NCBI RefSeq assembly: GCF_916618955.1
Contig: NZ_OU745390.1
Location: forward strand, 496,001 to 560,000
Reading direction: 5' to 3'
Source of the DNA: Pseudomonas sp. Marseille-Q3773
Lineage (GTDB): Bacteria > Pseudomonadota > Gammaproteobacteria > Pseudomonadales > Pseudomonadaceae
Length of the DNA stretch: 64,000 nucleotides
Program-made: the position numbers and the translations under genes
Notes under the pieces: model-generated
The model's database searches: none
What the model was told of the DNA's origin: nothing
The model's input: the letters and a program-made list of their open reading frames with translations, nothing else
Part shown: in pieces, positions 51,582 through 61,043 of the stretch
Numbering within the stretch: the first letter of the stretch is position 1
Layout: each line of letters begins with the position of its first letter

Positions 51582-52877
51582 ATGACTCATACTGACTCCC
51601 CCGCGCGTGCAGGCACGGCCTGGATGATTGCGGTACTGCTGGCGATGCTTATGTTGGTGAACTTCCTGGACAAGGTGGTCATCGGCCTTGTAGCGGTACC
51701 CATGTCCAGGGAACTGGGTTTGTCCCCGGCCGAGTTCGGCCTGGTAGGCGGCGCGTTGCACTGGTTCTTCGCCATCTCTGCGGTTGTCGGTGGCTTCATG
51801 GCCAACCGCCGGCCGACCCGCACCCTGCTGTTGGGCATGGGCGCATTCTGGGCGCTGATCCAGTTGCCCATGCTGTTCGTCACTTCCCTGTGGGCGATTG
51901 TCGCTTGCCGGGTGCTGCTGGGCATCGGCGAAGGGCCGGCCTCACCGGTGGCAACCCATGCCTTGTACAAGTGGTTTCCCAACGACCGGCGCAACCTGCC
52001 GGTGGCGCTGTTGCATACCGGGAGTGCACTGGGACTGCTGGTGGCAGGCGCAATGATTCCATGGATCAGCGTGCACTATGGCTGGCGCATGAACTTCATC
52101 GTGCTGGCTCTGATCGGCGCGGCGTGGTGCGCGCTGTGGTGGGCATTGGGGCGCGAGGGTACGCTTGACCGCATCCGCCCTGGCCAGCTCAAGGAAGAGC
52201 AGGCGCACATCGCCTACCGTCGTCTGCTCGGCGACCGCACGGTGCTGGGCAATTACCTGTGCCACTTCGCCGCCAACTGGTCGCTGGCCCTTACCTTGAC
52301 CTGGGTGCCGAGCTACCTGGAAACCGGTCTGGGCATCGACCCGATCATGACCGGCCGGGTGTTCGTCCTGTTCGTGGTGGTGACCACGCCACTGAGCCTG
52401 TTCATGGCGTGGCTGTCGCAGCGCCTGATGCGCGCCGGGGTGGCGACGCGCTGGTCGCGCGGAGCCTTCGTTTCTCTGTGCCTGATTGCCAGCGGGTTGC
52501 TCTCGGCGGCGTTGTTCCTGCCGGGTCTGGGCAATGTCGAGCGAATCATGAGCCTGACCTTCAGCGGCGGGCTGGCGCTGGTCATGTACTCGGTGGGGCC
52601 AGCCATGCTGGCGGAGTTCACGCCTAGCGGGCAGCGTGGCGGCATTCTGGCTATCGGCAATGGTATTGCTTCGCTGGCCGGGCTGGCGGCACCCGTAGTC
52701 ACGGGGTTGCTGGTGCAGGGCGCCGGAGCCGATCACCCTGCAGGTTATGGCCAGGGCTTCCTGGTGTGCGGGGCGGTGCTGGTGATCGCCGGGTTGACCG
52801 GGCTGGTGTGGATGGACCCGCAGAAAACCCGCCAACGGCTGCTGCAGGTGGACACGGCTGCGCTGGCCCGGGCCTGA
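51582..52877 (+). CDS. MFS transporter, ACS-like carboxylate importer
   Basis: A 431-residue protein with about twelve transmembrane segments. The motifs MANRRPTRTLLLGMGAFW, GIGEGPASPVATHALYKWFPNDRR and HYGWRMNFIVLALIG match the anion:cation symporter (ACS) group of the MFS, which imports organic acids. It lies third in the operon behind the acyl-CoA ligase and dehydrogenase (60 bp gap), so it probably imports the acid those enzymes activate. It converges on the LysR gene at 52890. Confidence 0.92.
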   Translation: MTHTDSPARAGTAWMIAVLLAMLMLVNFLDKVVIGLVAVPMSRELGLSPAEFGLVGGALHWFFAISAVVGGFMANRRPTRTLLLGMGAFWALIQLPMLFVTSLWAIVACRVLLGIGEGPASPVATHALYKWFPNDRRNLPVALLHTGSALGLLVAGAMIPWISVHYGWRMNFIVLALIGAAWCALWWALGREGTLDRIRPGQLKEEQAHIAYRRLLGDRTVLGNYLCHFAANWSLALTLTWVPSYLETGLGIDPIMTGRVFVLFVVVTTPLSLFMAWLSQRLMRAGVATRWSRGAFVSLCLIASGLLSAALFLPGLGNVERIMSLTFSGGLALVMYSVGPAMLAEFTPSGQRGGILAIGNGIASLAGLAAPVVTGLLVQGAGADHPAGYGQGFLVCGAVLVIAGLTGLVWMDPQKTRQRLLQVDTAALARA

Positions 52878-52889
52878 CCTGCGCTGCGT

Positions 52890-53834
52890 TCAGAGGCTCT
52901 GCTGCGGCAGGAGGGCACGCTCGATCAGGGTGCCTTTCCAGCGCTCGCTGCGCACCGCATCCACCAACAACCCGCGCACCAGGTCGCGCATGCAGGCGGC
53001 GGCGAATGACAGTGGCTTGTGCTGCGAATGGGCCAGGGCAATAGTACGGGTGATGCGCGGTTCCACGATCAGCCGCGCACTGGCCGGGGCGGCCAGGTCC
53101 AGCAAGGGCGGCCAGTTGCTGATGGTCGCCGCCAGGCCGGCACGTACCAGGCTGGTTATGCCGGGTGCCGATTGCTGTTCATAGCTTGAATCCAGCGCCA
53201 CGCCGGTTTCCATGGCTGCCTGCTCGATGCGCCTGCGCAGGTGCAGGCTGCGCGGTGGCATCACCAGCCGGCTCGACGCTGCCTCGGCCAGGGTGATTGG
53301 CGAATCGTCCGGACCATGCGCAGGCAGGCCTACCCAGTACAGGTCTTCGGAGAACACGGGCTCGGCGACCACGTGTGCCAGCTCCTCGGCATTGGGCACC
53401 ACACCGAAATCTACCTTGCCCAACTCGATCGCCTGGCCGCCTTCGCGGCTAAGGCCGTCCCATACGGTGAGCTTGATACCAGGAAAGCGCGCCTGCGCCT
53501 GGGTGATGATGGCCGGCAACAGCAGCGCCGAAGCTGTGGCCGGAATCGATATGGCCACATGGCCCTTGGGGTTGCCGCGGCTGGATTTGAGTTCGTCCTT
53601 GACCGAATCGAGCTTCTGTACCACCAAGCGTGCCACTTCGTACAGCTGGCGCCCTGCATCGGTCAGCTCGATGCCGTCATGCTGGCGCGCCAGCAACTGC
53701 ATTTCCAGTTCGCTTTCCAGCAGGCCTATCTGGCGGCTCAATGCTGGCTGGGCAATGAACGCGTGCCGCGACGCGTTGGAGAAACTGCCGGCTTCGACAA
53801 TGGCAATCAGGTAACGCAGCTGTTTCAAAGTCAT
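52890..53834 (-). CDS. LysR-family transcriptional regulator
   Basis: A 314-residue LysR-type regulator (Cbl/NAC-like opening MTLKQLRYLIAIVEAGSFSNASRHAFIAQPALSRQI). The HTH and effector domain (HVAISIPATASALLLPAIITQAQ) are complete. It lies between two operons: convergent with the MFS gene and divergent from the DUF1302 gene, 215 bp away. It is the natural candidate for control of the DUF1302/DUF1329 genes, perhaps also of the ligase operon. Confidence 0.93.
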   Translation of the reverse strand: MTLKQLRYLIAIVEAGSFSNASRHAFIAQPALSRQIGLLESELEMQLLARQHDGIELTDAGRQLYEVARLVVQKLDSVKDELKSSRGNPKGHVAISIPATASALLLPAIITQAQARFPGIKLTVWDGLSREGGQAIELGKVDFGVVPNAEELAHVVAEPVFSEDLYWVGLPAHGPDDSPITLAEAASSRLVMPPRSLHLRRRIEQAAMETGVALDSSYEQQSAPGITSLVRAGLAATISNWPPLLDLAAPASARLIVEPRITRTIALAHSQHKPLSFAAACMRDLVRGLLVDAVRSERWKGTLIERALLPQQSL

Positions 53835-53984
53835 GGCGATTCTCAGGCTATGCCGAAGTGGTATGGCAACTATCGGGAGACGTTATTTGTTCCGGTCTGG
53901 TGGCCTACTTAGTATCAGGGAACACCGAATCGAGGATAACAGAAACGTTCGCTTATTTACCCAAGCCCTTTCATACAAGCTTTT

Positions 53985-54001
53985 GCGCCGTGTTTCGGCG
54001 C
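53985..54001. promoter_or_regulatory. Hairpin in the DUF1302 leader
   Basis: GCGCCG-TGTTT-CGGCGC is a perfect 6-bp stem about 48 bp before the DUF1302 ATG. The rest of the 215-bp gap to the LysR gene is AT-richer and presumably holds both promoters, but I cannot place -35/-10 elements with confidence. Confidence 0.35.
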
Positions 54002-54049
54002 TAACTCGCGAACTCACTCTCGAATAAACACAATAAGAGGTTAAGAGTG

Positions 54050-55900
54050 ATGGCATTCCGTACTTCTGGTCTTTCGGGGCCGTTGTCGCTGCTTGCATCT
54101 GCACTTTTTTCTGTGCCTGCCCTGGCCGTGCAATTTAATCTTGGAGAAATTGAAGGACAGTTTGATTCAGCGCTTTCGTTTGGCACCAGCATTTCCACTG
54201 CCAACCCGGACCCGGCTTTGCACAACAGTGCAAACAGTGATGACGGCCGCCTGAACTTTGCCTCGGGTGATGTGTTTTCGGCAGTATTCAAAGGTACCCA
54301 TGATCTGGAGCTCAAACATGCCAACCTGGGTGTGTTCCTGCGTGGCACCTACTGGTACGACACAGCGCTGCGCGACCATGACCAGCGCTTCAAGCCAGTC
54401 GAGGACAACAACCGCAAGCGCTCGGCCAAGAGCGCAGGTACCCAGTTGCTCGACGCCTTCGGCTACTACCTCTACGACATCGATGGTCAGCCAGGCTCGG
54501 CAAGGCTGGGCAAGCAGGTGGTGAACTGGGGCGAGAGCACCTTCATCCAGGGTGGGCTGAACGTCATCAATCCCTTCAACCTGGCGGCGTTGCGCCGCCC
54601 AGGTTCGGAGGTGAAGGACGCGCTGGTCCCGGTGAACCTGTTCTATGTCACCCAGAACCTGACCGAGGCTTTGTCGGTCGATGGCTTCTACCAGCTGGAC
54701 TGGGACCAGACCCAGCTCGACAACTGCGGCACGTTCTTCTCCAACAACGACTTCCTGCCCGATGGTTGCGATGGCCTGGACGTGGGAGCCAGGTTGCTTG
54801 GCAACCCGGCTGCCGTGGCCGGCCTTGCACCGTTTGGCGTCAACCTGACCAGCGAAGGCGTGCGCATACCCCGCGGCAGTGACCAGGATGCCCGCGACGG
54901 CGGGCAGTGGGGCGTTTCGCTGCGCTGGTACGTGGCGGCGCTGGACACCGAGTTCGGTGCCTACGCTGCCAACTATCACAGCCGCACGCCTTATCTGGGG
55001 ACGGTCAGCAGCCCATATTTCGACAACAGCCGCTTCGCCCCACAGTTGTGCGCCAACCTGGGCATCGGCCCGGCCGGCTGTGCCGGGTTCCTCGGGTCCG
55101 CTGCCGGTCAGTCGCTGGTCGGCGCATTGCGCCTGGGCACCTCCCGGTACCGCGTGCAGTACCCCGAGGACATCCGCATGTACGGTTTGTCGTTCGCCAC
55201 CACCCTGCGCAGCGGTACGGCTCTGCAGGGTGAGCTGAGTTACCGGCCGAATATGCCCATGCAGCTCAACGGTACCGACATCATCCAGTCGCTGCTCAAT
55301 GTCGACGGCCGTTCGCCTTTGCTGGCCGACGGGTTGCGACCAGACAGCGCCAGCACGCTGTTCGACGGCTACCGGCGCAAGGAGGTGACCCAGCTTCAGG
55401 TGACCGCCGTGCATGCCTTCAGCCAGGTACTGGGGGCCAACCAGATGCTGCTGGTGGGCGAGGCCGGGGCCACCTACGTCGGCGGACTGGAGGGCGATGC
55501 GGGCCCGCGTTACGGCCGCTCGGGTACCTTCAACAGTGGCGAACTGGCGGACAACAGCGTATGTCGGGCGATTTCCAAGACGCCAGAGCACTGTAACGAC
55601 AAAGGCTTCATGACCCCGTTCTCCTGGGGCTACCGGTTACGTGCCACCTTGACCTACCCCAACGTGATCGCCGGCTTCGACCTGCGGCCGAACCTGTCCT
55701 GGTCGCACGATGTGCACGGTACAGGCCCGGTGGAGGGCTCGGCTTTCAGCGAGGGCTCCAGGGCCATTAGCGTCGGGCTGGATGCGACACTTGCCAGCAC
55801 CTACAGCCTGAGCCTGTCGTACACCGACTTTATCGATGGCGACTATGGCACCCGTGGCGACCGGGACTTTGTCTCGCTGAGCCTGGGTGTCACCTTCTGA
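54050..55900 (+). CDS. DUF1302 family outer-membrane-like beta-rich protein
   Basis: A 616-residue protein. A signal peptide (LSLLASALFSVPALA) precedes a long beta-strand-rich body with the family signature GKQVVNWGESTFIQGGLNVINPFNL, ending in an aromatic C terminus (SLSLGVTF) typical of outer-membrane barrels. DUF1302 proteins are usually paired with DUF1329, as here, and appear in clusters for hydrophobic substrates, where they are suspected channels. The ATG at 54050 has an AGAGG Shine-Dalgarno nine bases upstream; a GTG one codon earlier is possible. Confidence 0.92.
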   Translation: MAFRTSGLSGPLSLLASALFSVPALAVQFNLGEIEGQFDSALSFGTSISTANPDPALHNSANSDDGRLNFASGDVFSAVFKGTHDLELKHANLGVFLRGTYWYDTALRDHDQRFKPVEDNNRKRSAKSAGTQLLDAFGYYLYDIDGQPGSARLGKQVVNWGESTFIQGGLNVINPFNLAALRRPGSEVKDALVPVNLFYVTQNLTEALSVDGFYQLDWDQTQLDNCGTFFSNNDFLPDGCDGLDVGARLLGNPAAVAGLAPFGVNLTSEGVRIPRGSDQDARDGGQWGVSLRWYVAALDTEFGAYAANYHSRTPYLGTVSSPYFDNSRFAPQLCANLGIGPAGCAGFLGSAAGQSLVGALRLGTSRYRVQYPEDIRMYGLSFATTLRSGTALQGELSYRPNMPMQLNGTDIIQSLLNVDGRSPLLADGLRPDSASTLFDGYRRKEVTQLQVTAVHAFSQVLGANQMLLVGEAGATYVGGLEGDAGPRYGRSGTFNSGELADNSVCRAISKTPEHCNDKGFMTPFSWGYRLRATLTYPNVIAGFDLRPNLSWSHDVHGTGPVEGSAFSEGSRAISVGLDATLASTYSLSLSYTDFIDGDYGTRGDRDFVSLSLGVTF

Positions 55901-55910
55901 GGGCATGATG

Positions 55911-57233
55911 ATGAAAATGCGAATGCTGATGATCGGCCTGTTCTGGGCCAGCACCGGGTTGGCTGCAGCAGGCCTGCCTGACAACCTGACCCCTGTGGGG
56001 GCTGAACGTGCGGCCAGCCCGGATGGCCGTATCCCGGCCTGGCAAGGCGGTTTGACCGTTGCCCAGCAGCGCCTGGGCGACAACGGCACGCCGCTGGATC
56101 CGTATGCCGCCGAGCAGCCGCTGTACCGGATCACGGCAACCAACTATCGGCGTTACCAGGGCCAGCTTTCCGACGGTCAGGTCGCTTTGCTCAAGCGCTT
56201 CCCGCAAACCTTCGAACTGCCGGTCTACCCCACTCATCGCAGCGTGGCGGTGCCTGCCGGAGTCGCCGCCTCGGCTGCCCGCAACGCATTGCAGGTGCAG
56301 CTGGACGACCACGGCAACGGTCTGCGCGGGTTCAGTGGGGTGATTGCGTTTCCTCGGCCGGACAATGGCCTGGAGGTGATCTGGAACCACCTGACCCGGC
56401 ACCGCAATGCCAGCTATATCCAGATGTCCGACAGCGTCACACCGCTAAAGAACGGCCGCTTTGTACTGATGAGCGCGCGCCAGGACGTAGCCCGCCCGGA
56501 AGGCCTGAGCGTGCTGGGTGCAAGCAATGTGCTGTACTACTTCACCTACCGCATGATGGCCCCATCACGGCTTGCCGGTGATGCCATGGTGGTCCATGAA
56601 ACCCTTGACCAGGTAGCCGAGCCCCGCTTGTCCTGGGTCTACAGTGCCAGTCAGCGGCGTGTGCGGCGCGCGCCGAGCATCGCCTACGACACCACCGGGC
56701 CAGGCACTGCCGGCCTGCGTACTGCCGACAGCCGCGACATGTTCAATGGCGCCCCCGACCGTTACCAGTGGAAATTGCTAGGCAAGCAGACCCTGCATGT
56801 GCCCTACAACAGCTACCGCCTGGCATCGCCCGAGCTGAGCTATGCCGAGCTGATCAAACCTGGCCATGTCAATCCGGCGCCGACCCGCTACGAGCTGCAT
56901 CGGGTGTGGGTGGTGGAGGCGACCCTGAAGCCCGGCGCACAGCACATCTACGCCAAGCGACGCTTCTATGTGGACGAAGATACCTGGGCCATTCTCGAAA
57001 CCGACAGCTACGATGCTGGCGGCCAGCTGTGGCGCACATCACAGGCTCACAGCTTTTACCACCCGGGCGGCGAGGTGGCGGTCAACGCAATGGAGGTCAC
57101 CTATGACCTCAAGAGTGGCCGCTACCATGCGTCAGGACTGATCAACGAGCAGCGTCGGCCGTTTGACTTCAATGTTCGCACCAGCCTTTCGTATTTCTCT
57201 CCCGGCGCCTTGCGCAGCTTTGGTGTGCGCTGA
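55911..57233 (+). CDS. DUF1329 family periplasmic (LolB-like) protein
   Basis: A 440-residue exported protein. A signal peptide (MLMIGLFWASTGLAAAG) is followed by the family opening LPDNLTPVGAERAASPDGRIPAWQGG and the repeated patterns GFSGVIAFPRPDNGLEVIWNHLTR and RRFYVDEDTWAILETDSYDAGG. The fold is predicted to be a beta-sheet lipid-binding cup like LolA/LolB, suggesting transport of hydrophobic ligands between membranes. The third of three tandem ATGs is chosen for Shine-Dalgarno spacing (GAGGG seven bases upstream); the other two differ by one or two residues. It lies 10 bp after DUF1302. Confidence 0.92.
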   Translation: MKMRMLMIGLFWASTGLAAAGLPDNLTPVGAERAASPDGRIPAWQGGLTVAQQRLGDNGTPLDPYAAEQPLYRITATNYRRYQGQLSDGQVALLKRFPQTFELPVYPTHRSVAVPAGVAASAARNALQVQLDDHGNGLRGFSGVIAFPRPDNGLEVIWNHLTRHRNASYIQMSDSVTPLKNGRFVLMSARQDVARPEGLSVLGASNVLYYFTYRMMAPSRLAGDAMVVHETLDQVAEPRLSWVYSASQRRVRRAPSIAYDTTGPGTAGLRTADSRDMFNGAPDRYQWKLLGKQTLHVPYNSYRLASPELSYAELIKPGHVNPAPTRYELHRVWVVEATLKPGAQHIYAKRRFYVDEDTWAILETDSYDAGGQLWRTSQAHSFYHPGGEVAVNAMEVTYDLKSGRYHASGLINEQRRPFDFNVRTSLSYFSPGALRSFGVR

Positions 57234-57619
57234 TGGACGTGTTTGAACCACGGCCGGACTGGGCGCGGCGTCTGCTGGGGCAGGGCGAGGCACCCGACCC
57301 TCGCTTCACCTTGGCCAACGAGCGCACGTTCCTCGCCTGGATCCGAACCGCGCTGGCGTTGCTGGGAGGTGGGATTGCCATCGAGACCTTTGCCGGCCAG
57401 GCCCTGCAGGCGCCGCTTCGGCTTTGGCTGGTCGGCGGCCTGATGGTGTTGAGCACGCTGCTGAGCGCCGGCGCCTGCCTGCGCTGGCTGCGGGTGGAGC
57501 GTGCCTTGCGCCAGCGCCGGCCATTGCCGCTGCCGGCGCTGGTGCCGCTATTGGCACTGGGTTGTCTGGTCGCGGCATTGATGGCCGCTGCCGTGTTGTG
57601 GCCGCGCTGGCATGCTTGA
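57233..57619 (+). CDS. DUF202 (YidH-like) membrane protein, copy 1
   Basis: A 128-residue protein with the family opening DPRFTLANERTFLAWIRTALALLGGGIAIE, followed by three hydrophobic helices ending near the C terminus (VPLLALGCLVAALMAAAVLW). The start overlaps the DUF1329 stop (TGATG) and the stop overlaps the next DUF202 gene by 8 bp. The function is unknown. The coupling to DUF1302/DUF1329 suggests an inner-membrane partner. Confidence 0.9.
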   Translation: MDVFEPRPDWARRLLGQGEAPDPRFTLANERTFLAWIRTALALLGGGIAIETFAGQALQAPLRLWLVGGLMVLSTLLSAGACLRWLRVERALRQRRPLPLPALVPLLALGCLVAALMAAAVLWPRWHA

Positions 57620-57905
57620 TCCGGGTTTGCAGGCCGAACGCACCGAACTGGCCTGGCGGCGTACCTGGCTGGCGCTGGTGGTAGTCGTGGGGCTGGCTTT
57701 GCGGCAGGGCGACCTGCCGCTGGCCGCACTGGTGGGCATCGCAACGCTGATGCTGTTGGCCCGCCAGGGGCGACGCTACAGCGAGGGCCTGGCGATGTTG
57801 CGCGCCGAGCGCGGTCAGCCTGCGATTCTGCCGGTAGTGGCGCTGGGTAGCGCGGTGTGCCTGATGGCGCTGGCAGGGTTGCACCGGTTGGCGAACGGGG
57901 GCTGA
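57612..57905 (+). CDS. DUF202 membrane protein, copy 2
   Basis: A 97-residue protein with LDPGLQAERTELAWRRTWLALVVVVGLAL, the same Ala-Glu-Arg-Thr-x-Leu-Ala-Trp-x-Arg-Thr core as copy 1, and three hydrophobic segments. It is shorter and more diverged. It overlaps copy 1 by 8 bp and is followed by a REP-like repeat. Two adjacent DUF202 proteins suggest a heteromeric inner-membrane component. Confidence 0.88.
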   Translation: MLDPGLQAERTELAWRRTWLALVVVVGLALRQGDLPLAALVGIATLMLLARQGRRYSEGLAMLRAERGQPAILPVVALGSAVCLMALAGLHRLANGG

Positions 57906-57910
57906 GGCCC

Positions 57911-57970
57911 CTCCCACAGGTACCCTGTGAGAGGTACCGGTGGGAGCGGGCTTGCCGGCGAAGAGGCCGG
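57911..57970. repeat. REP-like element between converging genes
   Basis: CTCCCACAGGTACC (57911-57924) pairs with GGTACCGGTGGGAG (57933-57946) with one mismatch. It continues into GGGCTTGCCGGCGAAGAGGC up to 57970, a standard P. putida REP tail. It separates the convergent DUF202 and sulfatase-like genes and may terminate both. Confidence 0.75.
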
Positions 57971-57973
57971 GGC

Positions 57974-59935
57974 TCAAGGGGTCACGATGTTGAAACGGGA
58001 ATCGGTGTTCTCCAGGCCGCCCATGAAGCGCAGGAACTTCACCCGCTCACCTTCGATGGAGATTTCGCCCAGGGTGGCCTCCTTGAGGAACCCGGTCTGC
58101 TTCAAGGCAATCCGGTCCAATGTCCGTTTGCTCATGCTCACCTGCACATCGGCCTGTGGGTGACGAGTCAGGTCGCGATGGGTGAGCACGCCGTTGCGCA
58201 GGGTAAGAGCGTAGTCTTCGCCCAGGTCGGTGAAGCGCCAGTTGATGCTGAGGTCGCTATCCGCCGCCTTGAAGGCATCCACCCGTACCCCGAGGTAATC
58301 GAAGAACAGGCTGGGTGTCAGAGCCCGCACCATATCGTCGGCATTGCCGCCACTGCCGGTGCTGGCGGCTACGCCGCCGCGCAGCTCCTGGGCGCCGCTG
58401 AGGTAGGCATTGCGCCAGGTGGCGTTCTCGCTCTGGTAACCCAGCTGCTCCAGCGCATCGGCTTGCAGTTCGCGCGCTGCGGTATTGCCCGGTTCGGCGA
58501 ATACCAGATGGTTCACCAATTGCGCCACCCAGCGGTAGTCACCTTCGGCAAAGGCCTGGCGTGCCTGGGCCAGCACCCGATCGGCGCCACCCATTGCTGC
58601 CACGTAGCGCTTGCCGGCAGCTTGTGGCGGCAGTGGATCGAGGTTGGCCGGGTTGCCATCGTAAAAGCCCATATAGCGTTGGTAGACAGCACGTACGTTA
58701 TGGCTGAGCGAGCCATAGTAGTCGCGGCTGTACCATTTGCTGGCCAGGCGTGGCGGAAGGCTGGCCAGGCTCTGGGCGATTTCCATCGGTGTCTGGCCCT
58801 GGTTGATCAGGCGCAAGGTCTGGCTATCGATGAAGGCATACATGTCACGCTGGTCGGCCAGGTATTCGCGGATTGCCGGCCCGCCCCAGGTCGGCCAGTG
58901 ATGCTGGGCGAAGACTACCTCGGCCTGGTCGCCGTAACGCAACAGCGATTGGTCCAGGTAGTGCGCCCATATTTTTGGGTCACGCACCAGCGCACCGCGT
59001 AGGGTCAGCACATTGTGCTGCACGTGGGTGGCGTTCTCGGCCATGCACAATGCCTTGAGCCCAGGGAAGTAGATGTTCATCTCTGCTGGCGCTTCGGTGC
59101 CCGGGGTCAACTGGAACTCTACCTCCACGCCGCTGAGGGTCATGCGTTGCAGTGGCTGGCTGATTTCCAGCGTCGGTGCTATCAGGCTGACGGTGGCATT
59201 GGCCGGCACCCCTTTGCCCAGGCCGGCATCCACCTGGCCGCGTGGCCCGCGGGGCAGTGGTGCGCCGTACATGTACTGGGCGCGGCGTTTCATGGCCGGA
59301 CCGGCCAGCACGTTTTCGCCGACGGCATGCTCGAAGAAGCCTTCAGGTGCAATGACCTGAACCTTGCCGGCCTTGACGTCCGCCTCGTCGATCACCCCGC
59401 GCACGCCGCCGAAGTGGTCGATGTGCGGGTGGGTGTAGATGACCGTGGTCACCGGCTTGCGCGGACGGTGTCGGAAATACAGTTCAAGGCCAGCCCTGGC
59501 GGTTTCGACGGCCAGCAGCGGGTCGAGCACGATCAGCCCGTCCTGGCCTTCAACGATGGTCATGTTGGCCAGGTCCAGGCCGCGAACCTGGTAGATACCT
59601 TCGGTGACCTTGAACAGACCGGCGATAGTGTTCAGCTGGGCGATGCGCCACAGGCTCGGGTTTACCGTGGCCGGGGCCTGCCCCGGGGCGAGAAAACGGT
59701 ACTGACCCAAGTCCCACACTGTCCTGCCATCGGCGGTCGTGACCGGCCCGTCGAAGCGCTCGAGCAGCCCGCGACGGGCCGCCTCGAAATCCCCGTGGTC
59801 ATCGAAGGGCAGGCGTTGCAGCCATTGCTGGTTGCTGGCCTGGGTGGCCGCGGTGGCGTCCTTTGCCGCCGTAGTGGCCAGGCTCGGCAGGGGCGTCAGC
59901 AGGGCGAGCGCCAGCATCGACAGTGGGAAGCGCAT
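57974..59935 (-). CDS. Secreted alkyl/aryl-sulfatase-family metallo-beta-lactamase-fold hydrolase
   Basis: A 653-residue enzyme resembling SdsA1/YjcS. A signal peptide (FPLSMLALALLTPLPSLA) places it in the periplasm or outside. The zinc motif is THPHIDHFGG (residues 168-177), with later ligands expected in MAENATHVQHN and FAQHHWPTWGG. A dimerisation domain (about 390-520) and a C-terminal SCP2-like domain (about 530-653) follow. The family hydrolyses primary alkyl sulfates such as SDS to the alcohol plus sulfate. Its substrate here is inferred only. It is convergent with DUF202 and upstream of a LysR gene on the same strand. Confidence 0.9.
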   Translation of the reverse strand: MRFPLSMLALALLTPLPSLATTAAKDATAATQASNQQWLQRLPFDDHGDFEAARRGLLERFDGPVTTADGRTVWDLGQYRFLAPGQAPATVNPSLWRIAQLNTIAGLFKVTEGIYQVRGLDLANMTIVEGQDGLIVLDPLLAVETARAGLELYFRHRPRKPVTTVIYTHPHIDHFGGVRGVIDEADVKAGKVQVIAPEGFFEHAVGENVLAGPAMKRRAQYMYGAPLPRGPRGQVDAGLGKGVPANATVSLIAPTLEISQPLQRMTLSGVEVEFQLTPGTEAPAEMNIYFPGLKALCMAENATHVQHNVLTLRGALVRDPKIWAHYLDQSLLRYGDQAEVVFAQHHWPTWGGPAIREYLADQRDMYAFIDSQTLRLINQGQTPMEIAQSLASLPPRLASKWYSRDYYGSLSHNVRAVYQRYMGFYDGNPANLDPLPPQAAGKRYVAAMGGADRVLAQARQAFAEGDYRWVAQLVNHLVFAEPGNTAARELQADALEQLGYQSENATWRNAYLSGAQELRGGVAASTGSGGNADDMVRALTPSLFFDYLGVRVDAFKAADSDLSINWRFTDLGEDYALTLRNGVLTHRDLTRHPQADVQVSMSKRTLDRIALKQTGFLKEATLGEISIEGERVKFLRFMGGLENTDSRFNIVTP

Positions 59936-60036
59936 GGTGTGTCCTTGTAGTTATCGTGGCGGACCACTGTAGGGGAGCGGCTCGGGCATCAGCCAATACC
60001 AGAGCGGCATGGTTGCCATCGCATTTTCTGATGGCC

Positions 60037-60942
60037 TCAGGCAGGCGCAAGCCCCAGGATCTGCTCTACCAGCCAGGCAAGGGCGGGGTCGTGCCGGCGA
60101 TGGGTCAGGTGCACCAGTTCCAGCTCGAACGGCTCCAGGGCAAAGGGCAGTTCGTGCACCGTCAGGGGCAGCAACTTCGCGAACTGCTGCGCAAGTTGTC
60201 GCGGCAGCACCACGCACATCTCGGTGGCGGCGGCCAGATGCGCGGCTTGCAGGTAGTTGGGCGTGGTGTAAGCAATCTGCCGGGTCAGGCCTTGTTCGGC
60301 CAGCCATTGGTCGACCATGCCCCGGGTCTGGCCACCGTGTACCCAGATGTGCCGCAAGCCGAGGAACGCCTGAAGGTCCAGCGCCTGGTCCGGCGCCAGT
60401 TGCGGATGCTTCTGGCGCAGCGCGACTTGCAGGGTTTCGCGCCTCCAGGGGTGGCGGCTGAAGCGTGCCGGCACCTCATCGAAGCGCCCCAGCACCAGAT
60501 CGAGGTCGCCGCGGTCCAGCGCTTCGGCCGGCAGGTTGGGGGCCAGGTGCACCACATCGATGCGCAAGTGTGGGGCCAGTACCTGCAAGCGTGCCAGCAG
60601 CGGTGGCATGCACAGCTGTTCGACGAAGTCGGTGAGGGCGATGCGCAGCTGACGGTGGCTGCGCTGTGGCTCGAAGGCATCACCGGTGGCCAGGGTCTGC
60701 TCGATCTGTTGCAACGCCGCTCTAATCGGCCCCTCCAGTGCCAGTGCCCGCGGCGTAGGGCGCATGCGCCGGCCCACACGAACCAGCAGCGGGTCGCCAA
60801 GCTGGTCGCGCAGCCGCGCCAGGGCGTTGCTGACCGTGGGCTGGGTCAGGGCCAGTCGTTCAGCCGCCCGTGAGACGTTCTGCTCGCGCAGCAGCATGTC
60901 GAAGACCCGCAACAGGTTCAGATCGAAGTTGGAAATATTCAT
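60037..60942 (-). CDS. LysR-family transcriptional regulator
   Basis: A 301-residue LysR protein of the NodD/PcpR-like type starting MNISNFDLNLLRVFDMLLREQNVSRAAERLALTQPTVSNALARLRDQLGDPLLVR, then a typical effector domain. The ATG at 60942 matches this family opening; the upstream 25 codons are rejected. It is divergent from the 3-hydroxyacyl-CoA dehydrogenase operon (101 bp) and on the same strand as the sulfatase-like gene 101 bp downstream, so it could control either or both. Confidence 0.93.
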   Translation of the reverse strand: MNISNFDLNLLRVFDMLLREQNVSRAAERLALTQPTVSNALARLRDQLGDPLLVRVGRRMRPTPRALALEGPIRAALQQIEQTLATGDAFEPQRSHRQLRIALTDFVEQLCMPPLLARLQVLAPHLRIDVVHLAPNLPAEALDRGDLDLVLGRFDEVPARFSRHPWRRETLQVALRQKHPQLAPDQALDLQAFLGLRHIWVHGGQTRGMVDQWLAEQGLTRQIAYTTPNYLQAAHLAAATEMCVVLPRQLAQQFAKLLPLTVHELPFALEPFELELVHLTHRRHDPALAWLVEQILGLAPA

Positions 60943-60961
60943 GGCCAGAATATATGGCATA

Positions 60962-60977
60962 TGAAATTGAAATTTCA
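60962..60977. promoter_or_regulatory. Dyad in the divergent LysR / 3-hydroxyacyl-CoA dehydrogenase promoter
   Basis: TGAAAT-TGAA-ATTTCA is a perfect 6-bp dyad, 19 bp from the LysR ATG and 66 bp before the dehydrogenase start. Its position fits a LysR autoregulatory site. Confidence 0.5.
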
Positions 60978-61043
60978 AAAATACCTGCGGCCTGCTTAGG
61001 GTGATGCCTGTCCTCATACCTACAACAAGCAGGAGCGTTGCGC

